DNA from: Acheta domesticus | Lineage: Eukaryota; Arthropoda; Insecta; Orthoptera; Gryllidae | Length of the DNA stretch: 64,000 nt | Direction: 5' to 3' | Assembly: GCA_031308135.1 (NCBI GenBank) | Contig: JAHLJT010003656.1 | Span: 74,636,698-74,700,697, forward strand | Shown here: positions 1 through 11,243 of the stretch, piece by piece | Numbering within the stretch: position 1 is the stretch's first letter | How the letters are laid out: the number at the start of each line of letters is the position of its first letter | Made by a program: the position numbers and the translations under genes | Notes under the pieces: model-generated | What the model was told of the DNA's origin: nothing | The model's input: only the letters and a program-made list of their open reading frames with translations | Databases searched by the model: none

Positions 1-1340
1 ACAGTATTTAAATGAAATATGGGTTTTCCGTTAGTTATAAGCTCGAAATCACAGCCAAATGATATTCTGCTGAAATTATGCTATTATGTTACTAGAGATT
101 CATCGAAAAAACAAAGCGAACTGACGCGTGCAATAACAGCGCAATCTAAGCCCGTTATTAAAGAATTGCATCAAACTGTCATAAGAAATTTAATCTCAAA
201 AATAATAAGTCACGGAATTTAATTTAAATCATCCATGAACTATAAGGCGCAATTGGAAAGGTGAACTAAAGGGAATTACTTAACACGTCATTGAAGTATG
301 TTTAACAGTAGATAAGTGCAGATTGAAGTCAACGTAGTTAGTGTAATGGTTTTATTAAATCAAGACACATCTGCGAATAAATATATCTTTTTGTTGTTTT
401 GTTGTTTTAAAATTTGTAATGTACTGGTTGAATTTTAAATTGGTTTAAAGGGTAATATGTTGTTATCTGTTACACAACGGATTATATTATAATTTAAGTT
501 GGCATTATTAGAATTATCACACTACTATTTACGCCACACTACCATTACAAATCTAAGACTAATGTGAGCAGGCAAGGAACTTTTATAGGAATATTTTGTC
601 CGTAGATATTGTGTTCTTCCGACGCCATATATTGTCTTATTCCGACACCTTCGGTAAACTTGAAAAATATTTATCAATTGTAATTAAATTGTTTGGCTTT
701 GGCCGTGAGGTATGTGTAATATTGCATATAAATATTGATGAAAAAGTGAGAAGCGTTTATTATTTACTTTATTTATTTTGTTCTTTACCCAAATTTACTT
801 TCTTTACTCATTTAATTGTTTTAGATTATTACACTTTATTTATAATATGCAGTGTGTTATTAGATCAGCTGCACAGTAGAGACTCTCCTAGAACTCATTC
901 TTCCATTGCATGCATCGTTCAGTTCAGTCCGCTACGTAACAGCAGGCAGATTGATATCTAAGCTATCAACGAAATGTCTTTAACGGAGCCATATTTACAT
1001 GCCCATTTCTCATGCTCGCACAATGGCCCAATAGAAGCGGAAACGTTGGCGACTTAAATAATTGTTTAATTTTAAGACATAAACGTAAGATAATTCCAAA
1101 CAGAATTTAGAATTTATGCAAAAAATTAAAATACGTTTCAAATAACTGAAATTTCTTTGAGCTGTGCTCTGTACTGACTTACACAATTTGGTGTAGGGCA
1201 AACCATAAATAAAATGCTATAAATAAAATTAACGACCTTAAATATTAGAAGATCCTTCCGCAATCGAAATAGAAACAAAATTAAATTGAATCACTATTTG
1301 TCCTTTTAAGCCTTTTGAACCATCCACATCCTCCAAAGAA
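1..1340. other. AT-rich stretch, no gene recognised
   Basis: AT-rich sequence with only short open frames. The longest, about 121 codons at 596-961 on the plus strand, is hydrophobic and rich in Leu, Ile and Phe, with no domain I recognise. I see no splice-site pattern, RNA gene or repeat here. Confidence 0.6.
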
Positions 1341-1605
1341 ATATCGCGGCGCGTCTCTTGAGATAATCCGGAGGAGAGCAGCCGTGTTAGCCGGCGCAGG
1401 GCCAGGGGCGAAGGGCGCGGCGAGCCGCAAAGGGCGGCCGGAGGGAGAGGCCTTGTTGGGCGCGCGGCGCGTGTTCAGAGGCCTCTAACGGCCGGCCAGC
1501 GCCGCCGCCGCCAACGCCCTCGTAATGGATAAGCGATGTCGCCTCGTCTTTGCGCTCTTCGTCTTGGCCCTCCCCCCCCTCCGCTGCATCCAATTCCACA
1601 CACTC
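1341..1605. other. CpG-dense patch
   Basis: The sequence changes abruptly from AT-rich to very GC-rich and dense in CpG, with runs of GCCGCCGCC. It leads directly into the 232-bp tandem array. It could be a promoter-type CpG island or GC-rich repeat margin. No exon is recognised next to it. Confidence 0.35.
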
Positions 1606-2202
1606 CGCCGCGTTGACTGCGCTCCCGCCACCGTTTACGTTCCTGCAGCCTCCTCTTTCGACTCCGCCTACGTCTAAATATCCGCCTCCGCCCAGCTCCT
1701 GCTGCCGTTTCTGACGTCACCGCCTTCTCTGTGTTTTTCCATCCCTGTCCCAATTCTGCCTCCCTGCCCCTGGATCCAAACTGTCTCTGCTCATATCTCA
1801 TTCCACTATCCGCTTACTTCTCCTCTTCCACTCACCCTGCCGCCTTGACTCGGCTTCCACTACGGTTTACGTTCCTGCAGCCTCCTCTTTCGACTCCGCC
1901 TACGTCTAAATATCCGCCTCCACCCAGCTCCTGCTGCCGTTTCTGCCGTCACCGCCTTCTCTGTGTTTTTCCATCCCTGTCTCAATTCTGCCTCCCTGCC
2001 CCTGGATCCAAACTGTCTCTGCTCATATCTCATTCCACTATCCGCTTACTTCTCCTCTTCCACTCACCCTGCCGCCTTGACTCGGCTTCCACTACGGTTT
2101 ACGTTCCTGCAGCCTCCTCTTTCGACTCCGCCTACGTCTAAATATCCGCCTCCACCCTGCCCCTGCTGCCGTTTCTGCCGTCACCGCCTTCTCTGTCTTT
2201 TT
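1606..2202. repeat. 232-bp tandem array, left part
   Basis: A pyrimidine-rich unit recurs with a 232-bp period: the same CCATCCCTGTC block follows 1731 and 1963, and each copy carries TTTACGTTCCTGCAGCC and CTAAATATCCGCC. Copies within the array are nearly identical. The first copy, from about 1606, is partial and more diverged. The array resumes at 4471 after the LINE insertion. Open frames across it (for example 1731-2141) only reflect the repeat and are not treated as genes. Confidence 0.85.
2189..2202. repeat. Target-site duplication, left copy
   Basis: TTCTCTGTCTTTTT occurs at 2189-2202, next to the LINE poly(A) end (poly-T on this strand), and again at 4471-4484 at its 5' end. This 14-bp duplication of array sequence is what target-primed reverse transcription leaves. 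Its exact right edge blends into the poly-T run. Confidence 0.85.
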
Positions 2203-4470
2203 TTTTTTTTTCATTTATTCTAGCTTGGCCATTGGCCCTCTGCAGCCGCATAAGATATATACATTAGAAAGAAATATATACATGAATATTCGGATACATT
2301 AGAGACACTATTCTAGTTTTAAATATAATGCATTTGCGTGCTTATGTGATATGTCGTGAGAAAAGACTCATCGGTTCTACATTATGGGGGATCGAAAAAT
2401 TCTCTTGGAAGCTTTCTTTTTAGTCTTTTTCGATGAGGATTCTGCTTACCAATATGAAAGTGAATGGCTGATGGGATCTTTAATATCTTAGGATAGAATT
2501 TTGCGGCTAAGAGGGAGAAGTGGACGGGGATGGGTGTAATGCCAAGTTCGATATGTAATTGCGCATTTGGAATGTACCAGGGAGCTTTAGTAATGGTTCG
2601 AAGGAATCTATTTTGAAAAATTTGAATTTTGTTTATGTTTGTTTTGGCTGCGGCAGCCCAGATTGGGGAAGCATAAGAAAGTATGGGTCGTATCATTGCT
2701 TTATAGAGGTGAGTAGCCACATGTAACTGTAGGGGGGATGATTTTTTGAGAATCGGATACAATTGGTGGACTCTACTAGTCGCTAGAGCTATTCGGTGTT
2801 TAATATTTTGCTGCCACGTAAGTCTTTTGTCAAACAGAACTCCAAGATATTTGACAGTTTTATTGTGAGGAAGCCATGTGATGCTTTGGTTTTGGTATGT
2901 GAGATTTGGGGGGACGTCTGGTCTACGGAGGGTGAATATTTTTGCCTGGCTTTTATTTGGATTTATTTGGATGTGCCATTTTTTGGCCCAGCTGGAGAAT
3001 AAAGTGAGGTGATGTTGCAAATCTTCCACGGCAGAATCGAGATTTCTATTAGAAGAATAAAGTACTGTATCATCAGCAAATAGTGCTATTGCTGTATTTT
3101 GAGTGATTGGTATATCCGATGTGTAAACGTTAAATAAAGTGGGGGAGAGGGTGGAGCCTTGGGGTACTCCTGCTTTGATGGTGAATGGTGCTGAGAGAGC
3201 TCCTGGGAGACGTACAGAAAAAGTACGCTTATTAAGAAAACTTTCAATGATGCGTGAGAGATATGATGGAGTACCTAAACTGCGTAATTTGAAAATTAAC
3301 CCTGGGTGCCAAACGGTATCGAATGCTTTTGCTACATCTAGAAAAACTGCTGCTGTATGCTTGTGGTCATGGAATCCTTCGATGATATCTTCTGTTAGGC
3401 GTAAGATTTGATGATACGTAGACAAAAGGGGTTGGAATCCGAACTGATGAGGTGGTATGGCATTGATCGAACTGAGGTAAGAATTTAGGCGAGAGAGTAT
3501 ACATTTTTCAAATAGCTTTCCCATTGTGGGTAGCAGGCTTATTGGGCGATAGCTAGATGGATCATTTTGTACTTTCCCTGGCTTTAGAATGGGAATAATG
3601 TGAGCATGTTTCCATTTATCAGGGAAGTACGTTTGTCTAAAGGCGGCGTTAAATATTGCTGTAATATGCACTATTACTTTTAAAGGAAGGCGTTTTAATA
3701 AAAATGTTGATATTTGGTCATGGCCATTTGATAATTTCGGGGTTGCTAGTGATAGATACTTAATAATTTCGGCTGGTGAAATAAATTTAGGGCATCAGGA
3801 ACTGTTATTTCTGGTTGTGAAATTACTTCTTGAATATGATAATCGTGTTGCCAATTATGAGAAGGATGAGAAGTAAAGGTTGATGCAAAGTAATTTCCCA
3901 GCATATCGCATTTATCGGAAGGAGAAGATGCTTCTCCAGTTGGAGTAACAAGGGTGGGTAGTTTGGTAGGTTTGCGCAGCAGACGTCGCGTAATGTTCCA
4001 TAATGTTTGATCAGATGGGTTTGCCGTTTGAGTTTGGAAATGAATCTTTTGCGCGTGAACGAAGGCCAAAAGTTGTCTCACAATTTTAGTTAGAAGATTT
4101 AAATAAGATTTTAAAAAAGGGGATCGATGTCTCAACCAGTGATTTCGAATATAACGTTTGTAACCTATCAGCATTTTCACTACAGGTGGTATTGTTGGAA
4201 GTGGCGTGTGTTGACGGGCTGTGGGGGCCGTTAAGTCTAGGGCATCTAAAATGGTATGAGTAAGTGAATCAATGGCGCTGTCGATTTCCTGCGTAGTTCG
4301 AGGTAATGGCAATGGAGGTAAAAGATGTGTAACTAGCATCTGATAATATGGCCAGTTTACCTTACGTAACTGATAAGGTTGAGCGGGTCGAATTTCTTCT
4401 GGGGTTGTGCCGAGTGAGAAAACAACAGGGCGATGATCAGATTGCAGGGCGATATGAATCTCGACTTGAA
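2203..4470 (-). mobile_element. 5'-truncated jockey-like LINE
   Basis: The element is read on the minus strand. Its 3' end is a poly-T run (poly-A in sense) at about 2203-2211, and a 14-bp target-site duplication flanks it. Its 5' end at 4470 falls inside the endonuclease region, so promoter, ORF1 and most of the endonuclease are missing. A 3' untranslated stretch of about 170 bp lies between the stop near 2382 and the tail. The insertion is recent relative to the host array, because the array copies on either side and the TSD are nearly unchanged. Confidence 0.92.
2382..4470 (-). pseudogene. Endonuclease-end plus reverse transcriptase fragment of jockey-like LINE
   Basis: This is the 3' two-thirds of a non-LTR ORF2. 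Reading from 4470 down, the frame opens with QSDHRPVVFSL, matching the SDH motif that closes the apurinic-like endonuclease domain, followed by a linker. A single-base frameshift near 3790 moves translation to the frame that runs to the stop at 2382. In that frame the RT motifs appear in order: SYRPISLLP, FLDVAKAFDTVWH (first catalytic Asp), GVPQGSTLSPTLFN, ALFADDTVLY (catalytic Asp pair) and KYLGVLFDKRLTW. The C-terminal region ends in a basic stretch and EFFDPP. The RT core is intact, but the protein lacks its N-terminus and carries the frameshift, so it cannot move on its own. The jockey assignment rests on motif style. Another jockey-superfamily clade is possible. Confidence 0.9.
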
Positions 4471-5090
4471 TTCTCTGTCTTTTTCCATCCCTGTCTCAAT
4501 TCTGCCTCCCTGCCCCTGGATCCAAACTGTCTCTGCTCATATCTCATTCCACTATCCGCTTACTTCTCCTCTTCCACTCACCCTGCCGCCTTGACTCGGC
4601 TTCCACTACGGTTTACGTTCCTGCAGCCTCCTCTTTCGATTCCGCCTACGTCTAAATATCCGCCTCCACCCAGCTCCTGCTGCAGTTTCTGACGTCACCG
4701 CCTTTCTGTGTTTTTCCATCCCTGTCTCAATTCTGCCTCCCTGCCCCTGGATCCAAACTTGTCTCTGCTCATATCTCATTCCACTACCCGCTTACTTCTC
4801 CTCTTCCACTCACCCTGCCGCCTTGACTCGGCTTCCACTACGGTTTACGTTCCTGCAGGCTCCTCTTTTGTCTCGCCCACGTCTGTAGTTTTCCTCTGGC
4901 TCAGCCTTAGTCCTGACCTTGCTGTAATGCCTGTCGACATCACCGCCTTCTCCATCTCCTTTTCATTCCGGTCTCAATCCTGCCTCCCTGACCCTGGATT
5001 CAAATTATCTCCGCTCACACCTCATTCCACTATCTGCTTACTTATTCTCTTCCACTGACCCCGCCGCCTTGACTTGGCTTCCGTATCACA
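4471..5090. repeat. 232-bp tandem array, right part
   Basis: The array continues beyond the LINE. A complete copy starts at 4471, another near 4703, and a last, clearly diverged copy runs from about 4930 to 5084. The increasing divergence to the right suggests the array edge, as the central copies are more alike. The first 14 bases, 4471-4484, are the right copy of the LINE target-site duplication. Confidence 0.8.
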
Positions 5091-6089
5091 GAACCCCCAC
5101 TTGCTCCTTCCTGTCTTGACTCTGCTGCTGCCAGCACCTGCGCCCTCCCACCGCCTCAGCCTACGTCTCCACCCCACCCCCGCCCCACCCCTGCCCCTCC
5201 CCCTCCCATCGGCTGTATTCCCGCTTTCTCCTTCTCCTCCTCCTCATTCGCCCCGGCCTCCATCTCTCTCCTGTCACGTCCTGGCAATGCCTCTACTTCC
5301 GCTTGTTCCTTCTCCATGAACTTCTTCTTCTTCTCCTTCAGGTATATAGGCTCTGCCTGTTACGCCTCCGTTCCCGTCAGGTCATCCTGTCACTTCATCA
5401 GTCCCAAAGATAAATCAAGCCCGACCAGAGGCCTTGAGGTAGCAGAGCTACCACTGGTCAAACCTGTATATGGGTCAGTAGCCCTATCAGGTAAATAGAT
5501 TACTAAATTCCTCCAGAACCATAGGCGGACTCCATTTACTTTTCCGACCCAACCCCTGCCTCACCAGTGCCTTGACTGCCGACGCCTTCGCCTTCTTTCT
5601 AGCCTTGACCCACGTGCTCGCTCCATTTGCTACTCTCCCCGTCGCCCCCTTCGTCCCCCCCTCCGTTCTTGCCCCCCCACTACATCCTCTTCCCCTTCTT
5701 CCTCCACCCCCGCGTACCATGGTCTCGTGCACGCGGCCCTCTGCGTAACCTCATCCCAGTAATGGATTATGACCACCATAAACGTTTCATCTGCAATAGC
5801 ATGGGTCACTACGGACCAATGAAGCTGAATCACGCTTTAAACTTAATTGTATTTGACGTCTTTGATGAATCACGTTTTTGCCCTATTTAGATAAAATGTG
5901 CCCAATATTAGCCGACATAAAACTAGTGGTGCTACAGAATGGCACAGACTTTCCCGTATAAGTTTTCTATTTTCTTGGGTCTTCGCTAGCTATTCGGAAT
6001 TGCCACATACTCTTTCTTGCCAGCTACCATCTACCACCGCCAAAAGTACATTTTTTTTCATTTTCTGAATTTTTCGGTTTCCTGTTGGT
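5091..6089. other. C-rich low-complexity stretch, then AT-rich DNA
   Basis: Up to about 5750 the plus strand is C/T-rich with many CCTCC and CCCC runs, giving proline- and serine-rich frames that I treat as noise. From about 5760 it turns AT-rich. I recognise no gene, RNA or repeat boundary. Confidence 0.5.
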
Positions 6090-7140
6090 AGAACGAAAAT
6101 ATTAATTTTAGAATATTAAAGAACACAAAAACCTAGTCGTAAATAGCAATTTTCTTTTAAAAATTATGTGCCGTTTAAGAGAAAATGGCGTTTTAGCACT
6201 ACTAAAAATTCGAAATTTGAACCTCATTTTCACAGAACATTTTTGAGTTTTCAAAATACATTATTTGAAGTTATTGAAGCACTTACACTCATAATAATGT
6301 TTACAAATTGCTGGTAATATGCATATTAAAGATGTGAGAGATCTTAAAAAAACACATTTGTATAATTTTTGAAAAAACAAAAAGTAACTCAAAATAAACT
6401 TTACGTCATATTAAAGAGTGTAATTATCACTATCTGTTACAAAAGTTTCAAGAAAAAAATTGCAGCCATATATGAGAAAATGGCGTTTGAGCATTTCTGA
6501 AAATGCCGAAATTTGACCTACTTTTCACAGAAAACGGTAGTGTTTTCGAGAAACTTTACTTGACATTATTTAAAGCATATATACTCGTAAATATAATAAT
6601 GTGAAAAAATCGCCGATAATGTAAATATTAACGACGTGAGAGACAAGTAAAAAAATTACATTTTTGTAATTTTTGATAAAACCAACCGATAGACCAATAT
6701 GGCTTTTATGTCATCTGATAGAGTAAATTTACCACTATCCCTACCAAAAGTTTAAAGAAAAGATTTGAAGCCGTTTTTGAGAAAATCTTGTTTTTGTAAT
6801 TTTTAATGTTGCATATATTGCACGTAATATTGCACGAAATATTGCACGAAAACTACTAAAAGTTTGAGAAACATTTACTTGACCTTTATGAAAGAACTCA
6901 ATATGCAGAACAAATTTTATTTGAAGAAAAAAAATCTCTATCTTCAATTTTGTAGCTGGAGAAAGACGCCGAAAAAAATTCAAACTTTCAAAATTCTCGT
7001 TAATTCAGAGTTATCCGTGAAAATCGGACCTATGCCATGTTAATAAGTGTATTTTACTCTATTCATACAAGAAATTTAAAGAAAAAAGTTGGAGCTACAT
7101 TTTTGGTAAACGTATAATCAAAAACTGATGTAATCCATAG
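6090..7140 (+). repeat. AT-rich tandem family, ~300-bp unit
   Basis: A diverged unit recurs about every 300 bp: GAGAAAATGGCGTTT near 6180 and 6477, with GAGAAAATCTTG near 6779. Each unit also carries a 'TTTAAAGAAAA...AGCC' block and a 'TTACTTGACATTAT'-like block. The final unit runs to about 7140. Copies are well diverged, so this is an old array. The same family appears inverted at 9830-10130 and again at 29870-30250. Confidence 0.65.
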
Positions 7141-9829
7141 CACACCAATAGAAAAATGTTCATTATTCTAAACATCCAAAACTACAGATGCTTTGTATGT
7201 ATTGAAACCCAACTGCTTATTAGAGTAAGTTATTACACAGGCATAGAAAACTGTTTTCCATGAACAGTATTATCTGTGCTATGCCAAACGAGATCGATTT
7301 CGAGCAGTTCTGAGCGGAATCTTATGTCTTCATTGTAACGGGGGGCATAAATAGAGAGTGCAAGGAGAAGGGCGCTAAAATCGTACGGCGCTGCTTTGCA
7401 TAACATTTGCCAATTTACCATGATAAACGTTTAATATGTGGGAAATACTAAATACGCGGGAATAAACTATTGATAACGCTAATATGTATGTTAAAGAGCC
7501 GTTACTGAAGAAAGAGCATCAGCGCAATTTTTTTTTATATGTATTGAGCACGTCTACTTGTGTCTCGCACCTTCACAATAACATTGGTTACAGTTTGTCT
7601 TTTAGTTCTACATTGTTGTGATTGGTCAAAATTGTCTAGTTATTTTTTTACGTTTCCACTTACTTGGGATAATGAGGATCGGAATACATGAAGAGAAACT
7701 ATTACACTTGTAGAAAATCTGTTCAGTACGTATCACAACGTTTCTAAGACAGTTTGTGTCTTCATCATCAGGCAATTTTTAATACTTTTGAAAATTCAAT
7801 GCGCAACCATTAGGTAAATATTTCTTTTAGAAACCAAACAGGTTATCTATTCTTATAAAATTCGTAAGAATTTTGTACAAAAAAATCGCGAAATTACTAT
7901 CTTCCCCTCGTATTTCAAGGAAATTCACGACGAAAGAGAACGAGGTTTTATTGTTTAATATGGAAGGTGCGGGATTAGACGCTCATTGCTGTTGAGTTGT
8001 GAAGTGCGTCAAGTCACAGACTCAATTTAACTAGTCTTTTAATTGCTGAGAGGAGTAAAGATAGAGCGTGCTATTGTAAGCGTCGCCGCTAGTTTACTGA
8101 AGTCGTGTATGTGAGTTGAAAGGGCCTGGTTCTGAAAGCTTCCTGAAGACGCGTGCATCGAATATATCACAAGCAATGCAGGAACGGTGGAAGGTAATGC
8201 CAGATACTCTTTCCATTTCGTATTCAAAGCAGCCGTGACAGATAGTAGACGTCTGCAGCTTTCGGCCCCCTTGCTACGCATACGAACGGAATTGCAAGCA
8301 TCTACAATGCGCCCAAATAAGAGCTTTAATATTGCTAATGCTATGAATGCACTGCAGTTCTAAAAAAAATAATATCCAGCTGCTCTGCCGAAAAATTATT
8401 GAAATAAAATTAACGCCGAACTATGCTCAGACGAGCTCCTATTCACAAGGCACACGACACACATTTTATATGGAAACGACAGTTAAAAAGTAAAACGCAT
8501 CAAACAATTTGAGCTATGAACATGCGTTTGGTAATAAAAGCCAGCCTTCAGTTATATTGTTATAAATTTATTTCTATTTCAAGGACCTAAATATGGGAAG
8601 AAGAGTCTCCTAAACGTTGTTGTCGTGTTTTGCTGTAGCTTGACAATTTTAACAAGGTAATTTTAACCTTTCATGTGTTCAACAAAATTGTCACTTTAAT
8701 TGGATTTTTTACAAATAAACTCACTGAAACCTTAAAGAGGTTTCTACCAAGTTTTATTTCAAATGTGAACCTTCAAATGCATGTCCGCTGGTAACTTAAT
8801 GGAGTCATTAAGTAGTGACCTGAAATAAAATTACCAAAACGAAGGGAGTGGAAAAGTTATGAAGAATGTTGCACATGTTTTAATATACTGGCACAAGGAG
8901 GAATTCACGGACAGAATATTCCAACACTTTTTCTCGCAAAGGCATGCTTTGCCTTTTTACGGAGTTTTTATATTACTCTCTGAATTGTCAACAAAAATTT
9001 TCTCACGACTAGGAAAAGAAATACAATAAAACACTCCATGTTGTTAATTATATTTCTCCATCTACTGGTTAAGAAAAAAACTGTAACTGGGACACAAACT
9101 GACGCTAAACGTTACGCTTAACCTTACCAGCAAAAGGTTTTGGTTGAGTCTTCACGTTTGCGCTTCTAAGCATGGATATAATACCTATTTCGCCTTCGGT
9201 CGACCTTAGCAAAAGTGGAAACGTTCAATACATTCAGCAAGGGTTGAAGGTTGACGCAGCTTGTCACAGTTGCAACGCGGGCGTTCGGTTGCTGGCCCAG
9301 AAAGTTGCATGCCCTTCTCTCCTTCCAAAAGCTTCTACGATTAACGATTGAAGTTTAATCCACGAAGTGACGTAGCGAGAGTTTTACCATCCAATGAGGT
9401 AAAGACCTTTTAGAAGGTATTCAAGCGTTAATTTAATGCTAATTAAAGAAAAATACAAAAATTCCCTCTAGAACTCTTGCGGAATGTGTCCACCAAGATG
9501 CTGTTTTCCCTTCCGTTCTGGAAGTTACACTACATCGTGACGGTCATTTCTCGCAGTAGCTCCTTCATCTAGCAGTAGCCAGAACGGAAAAGAACTTTTT
9601 TCACTTTCTCGCTACAGAGTAGAAAAAACGTTATGTAATGCTGCGCGAAAAACACGGAGAATTTTCGGCAGAAAAACTCTTATTGCAGGGCCCTACGAAA
9701 CAGTCGATAAAACCAGTTGCTAAATTTATAAAAAAAAAACGTTTATCGTGTGGTGTAGCCAGAATCCATATTTTGTGGGTCCTTCATACCGAATAATCGA
9801 TTTACGGAAAACGTCTGTCTGTTCTTCGG
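7141..9829. other. AT-rich stretch, no gene recognised
   Basis: No credible coding region, RNA gene or strong repeat. A short inverted pair (TTCCGTTCTGG near 9511 and CCAGAACGGAA near 9579) is the only structure noticed. Open frames are at most about 80 codons and show no domains. Confidence 0.5.
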
Positions 9830-10130
9830 TCTATGTAGATTCGCTAGCGGCTAAACGGTTTCAACTGATTTTCTCCGAAATTGAAATTCCTCAATCGATC
9901 TGACAGATATCATGTTGAAAACCCTGATTTTTTTGAAATTTGAAAAAGTTCAAAATCTTTTAGGATTCTTTCTGCAACTAAAATATTAAAGGTAGAGATT
10001 TTTCCCTTAATGAAATGTTCCTTGAAGATAATTTTGAAATAAGGTCATGTAAAAATGTTCGAAAATGTGAGTACTTTTCACGTAATTTTACGTGAAAATA
10101 GGGGCGAGAAAGTTCGTGCTGTATTAGCAC
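9830..10130 (-). repeat. Inverted copy of the ~300-bp AT-rich family
   Basis: The reverse complement matches the 6820-7010 part of the tandem array in order: a TTACTTGACCTTTAT-like block, an AAAAATCTCTA block, a 'TTTTAG.TG.AGAAAGA' block and 'AAACTTT'. It is a single diverged copy in the opposite orientation, with about 2.7 kb of unrelated DNA between. Confidence 0.5.
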
Positions 10131-11000
10131 CACTAGTTTCTTTCTTGGACCGTGGGTCGTCCACTCTTGTCACGAGATACTTATCATGGCTGCTTGGCAG
10201 TTTATTGAAGCACAGCGTGAATTTCGTCAGGCGTATTCACAAACGTGTACAGTGCTGTTGCGCTATGTCATGTTCCAGAGCGTGACCGCGATTCGAGATC
10301 ATTGCAGACTAGTGGTGTGTGATTCAAAATGGCATTCATTGCCTATTCGAATCTCTAAACGATCACAGATCCTCGGATGCAAAGGGCGCTTCAGACATTT
10401 TTTCATTTGCCAAAATGGGATTTGTTTCGCAATTGTTCAAACTTCGTAGCGGATCTTGGAAATGTAGAGTACTATGCTCACATTGCACTAATAACGAAGT
10501 TAGAAGCAATAAAAGCAACAATACTTTCATTCATAGTAATACAGAATCTTCAAAACTGTTCTTCTGTAAAATTAGATAGATGTATCATAGAGTGTTTTGT
10601 CTCCATTCTAAATGGAATAAAAGTATAATTCCTCCACGTATTTATTTTAGTACTGTAAAGAGAATCGTATATCCTTGATTTAATTTTATTTCATTCCGTT
10701 TGTAACGGCATTAATAAATCTGCATATGATCATTGATTTTCTTTTCATCTTAAGAATTATTTGGAAGTGATTTAACTATCACCATGCCTGCCAGAATATC
10801 GTACTAGAATCTATTCAGTACCTTACCGTTCGGCAATTGTCTACAGTATTGTTGTTCCTTTTGTGTTTATTCTGAAAAATCTTAGTTACCTGAAAAGATA
10901 ATTGTGACCGCCGAGTTTCACGTATATTTTGCAGTCCGAATTTATTAACATTCGAGGTATTTGTTAACAATCAGTACAGTTTAGTCTCCGACTGATGTGG
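10131..11000. other. Unassigned stretch, no gene recognised
   Basis: Several overlapping short frames (76-87 codons) lie on the plus strand at 10055-10628. None contains a recognisable domain, and their overlap in different frames argues against coding. The rest is AT-rich. Confidence 0.45.
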
Positions 11001-11243
11001 TGTTTTGATCACTGTCTGCCGTCGACCCCTCGAACCCTTCACCGCTGCTCCAGAAGATCCACCTTCCTGCGCCCCGCCCCCGCGCAGGCAGCTGCCTGCC
11101 GCGCCGCGCGTTTTACGGTGGCAGTGGCGGCGCATTCGCCGTAAAGAATCGAGATTGAACAATTAAAAGGGCCCGCGAGGAAGGAGGCCGTACCTGTGCT
11201 GCGAGCGAATTAAGACCCGCGCGCGGAGCTTTAACGGCCGTCG
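11001..11243. other. CpG-dense patch beside the minisatellite
   Basis: GC-rich, CpG-dense unique-looking sequence between AT-rich DNA and the 15-bp array, including GCGCGCGGAGC. No exon or promoter motif can be assigned. Confidence 0.35.
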
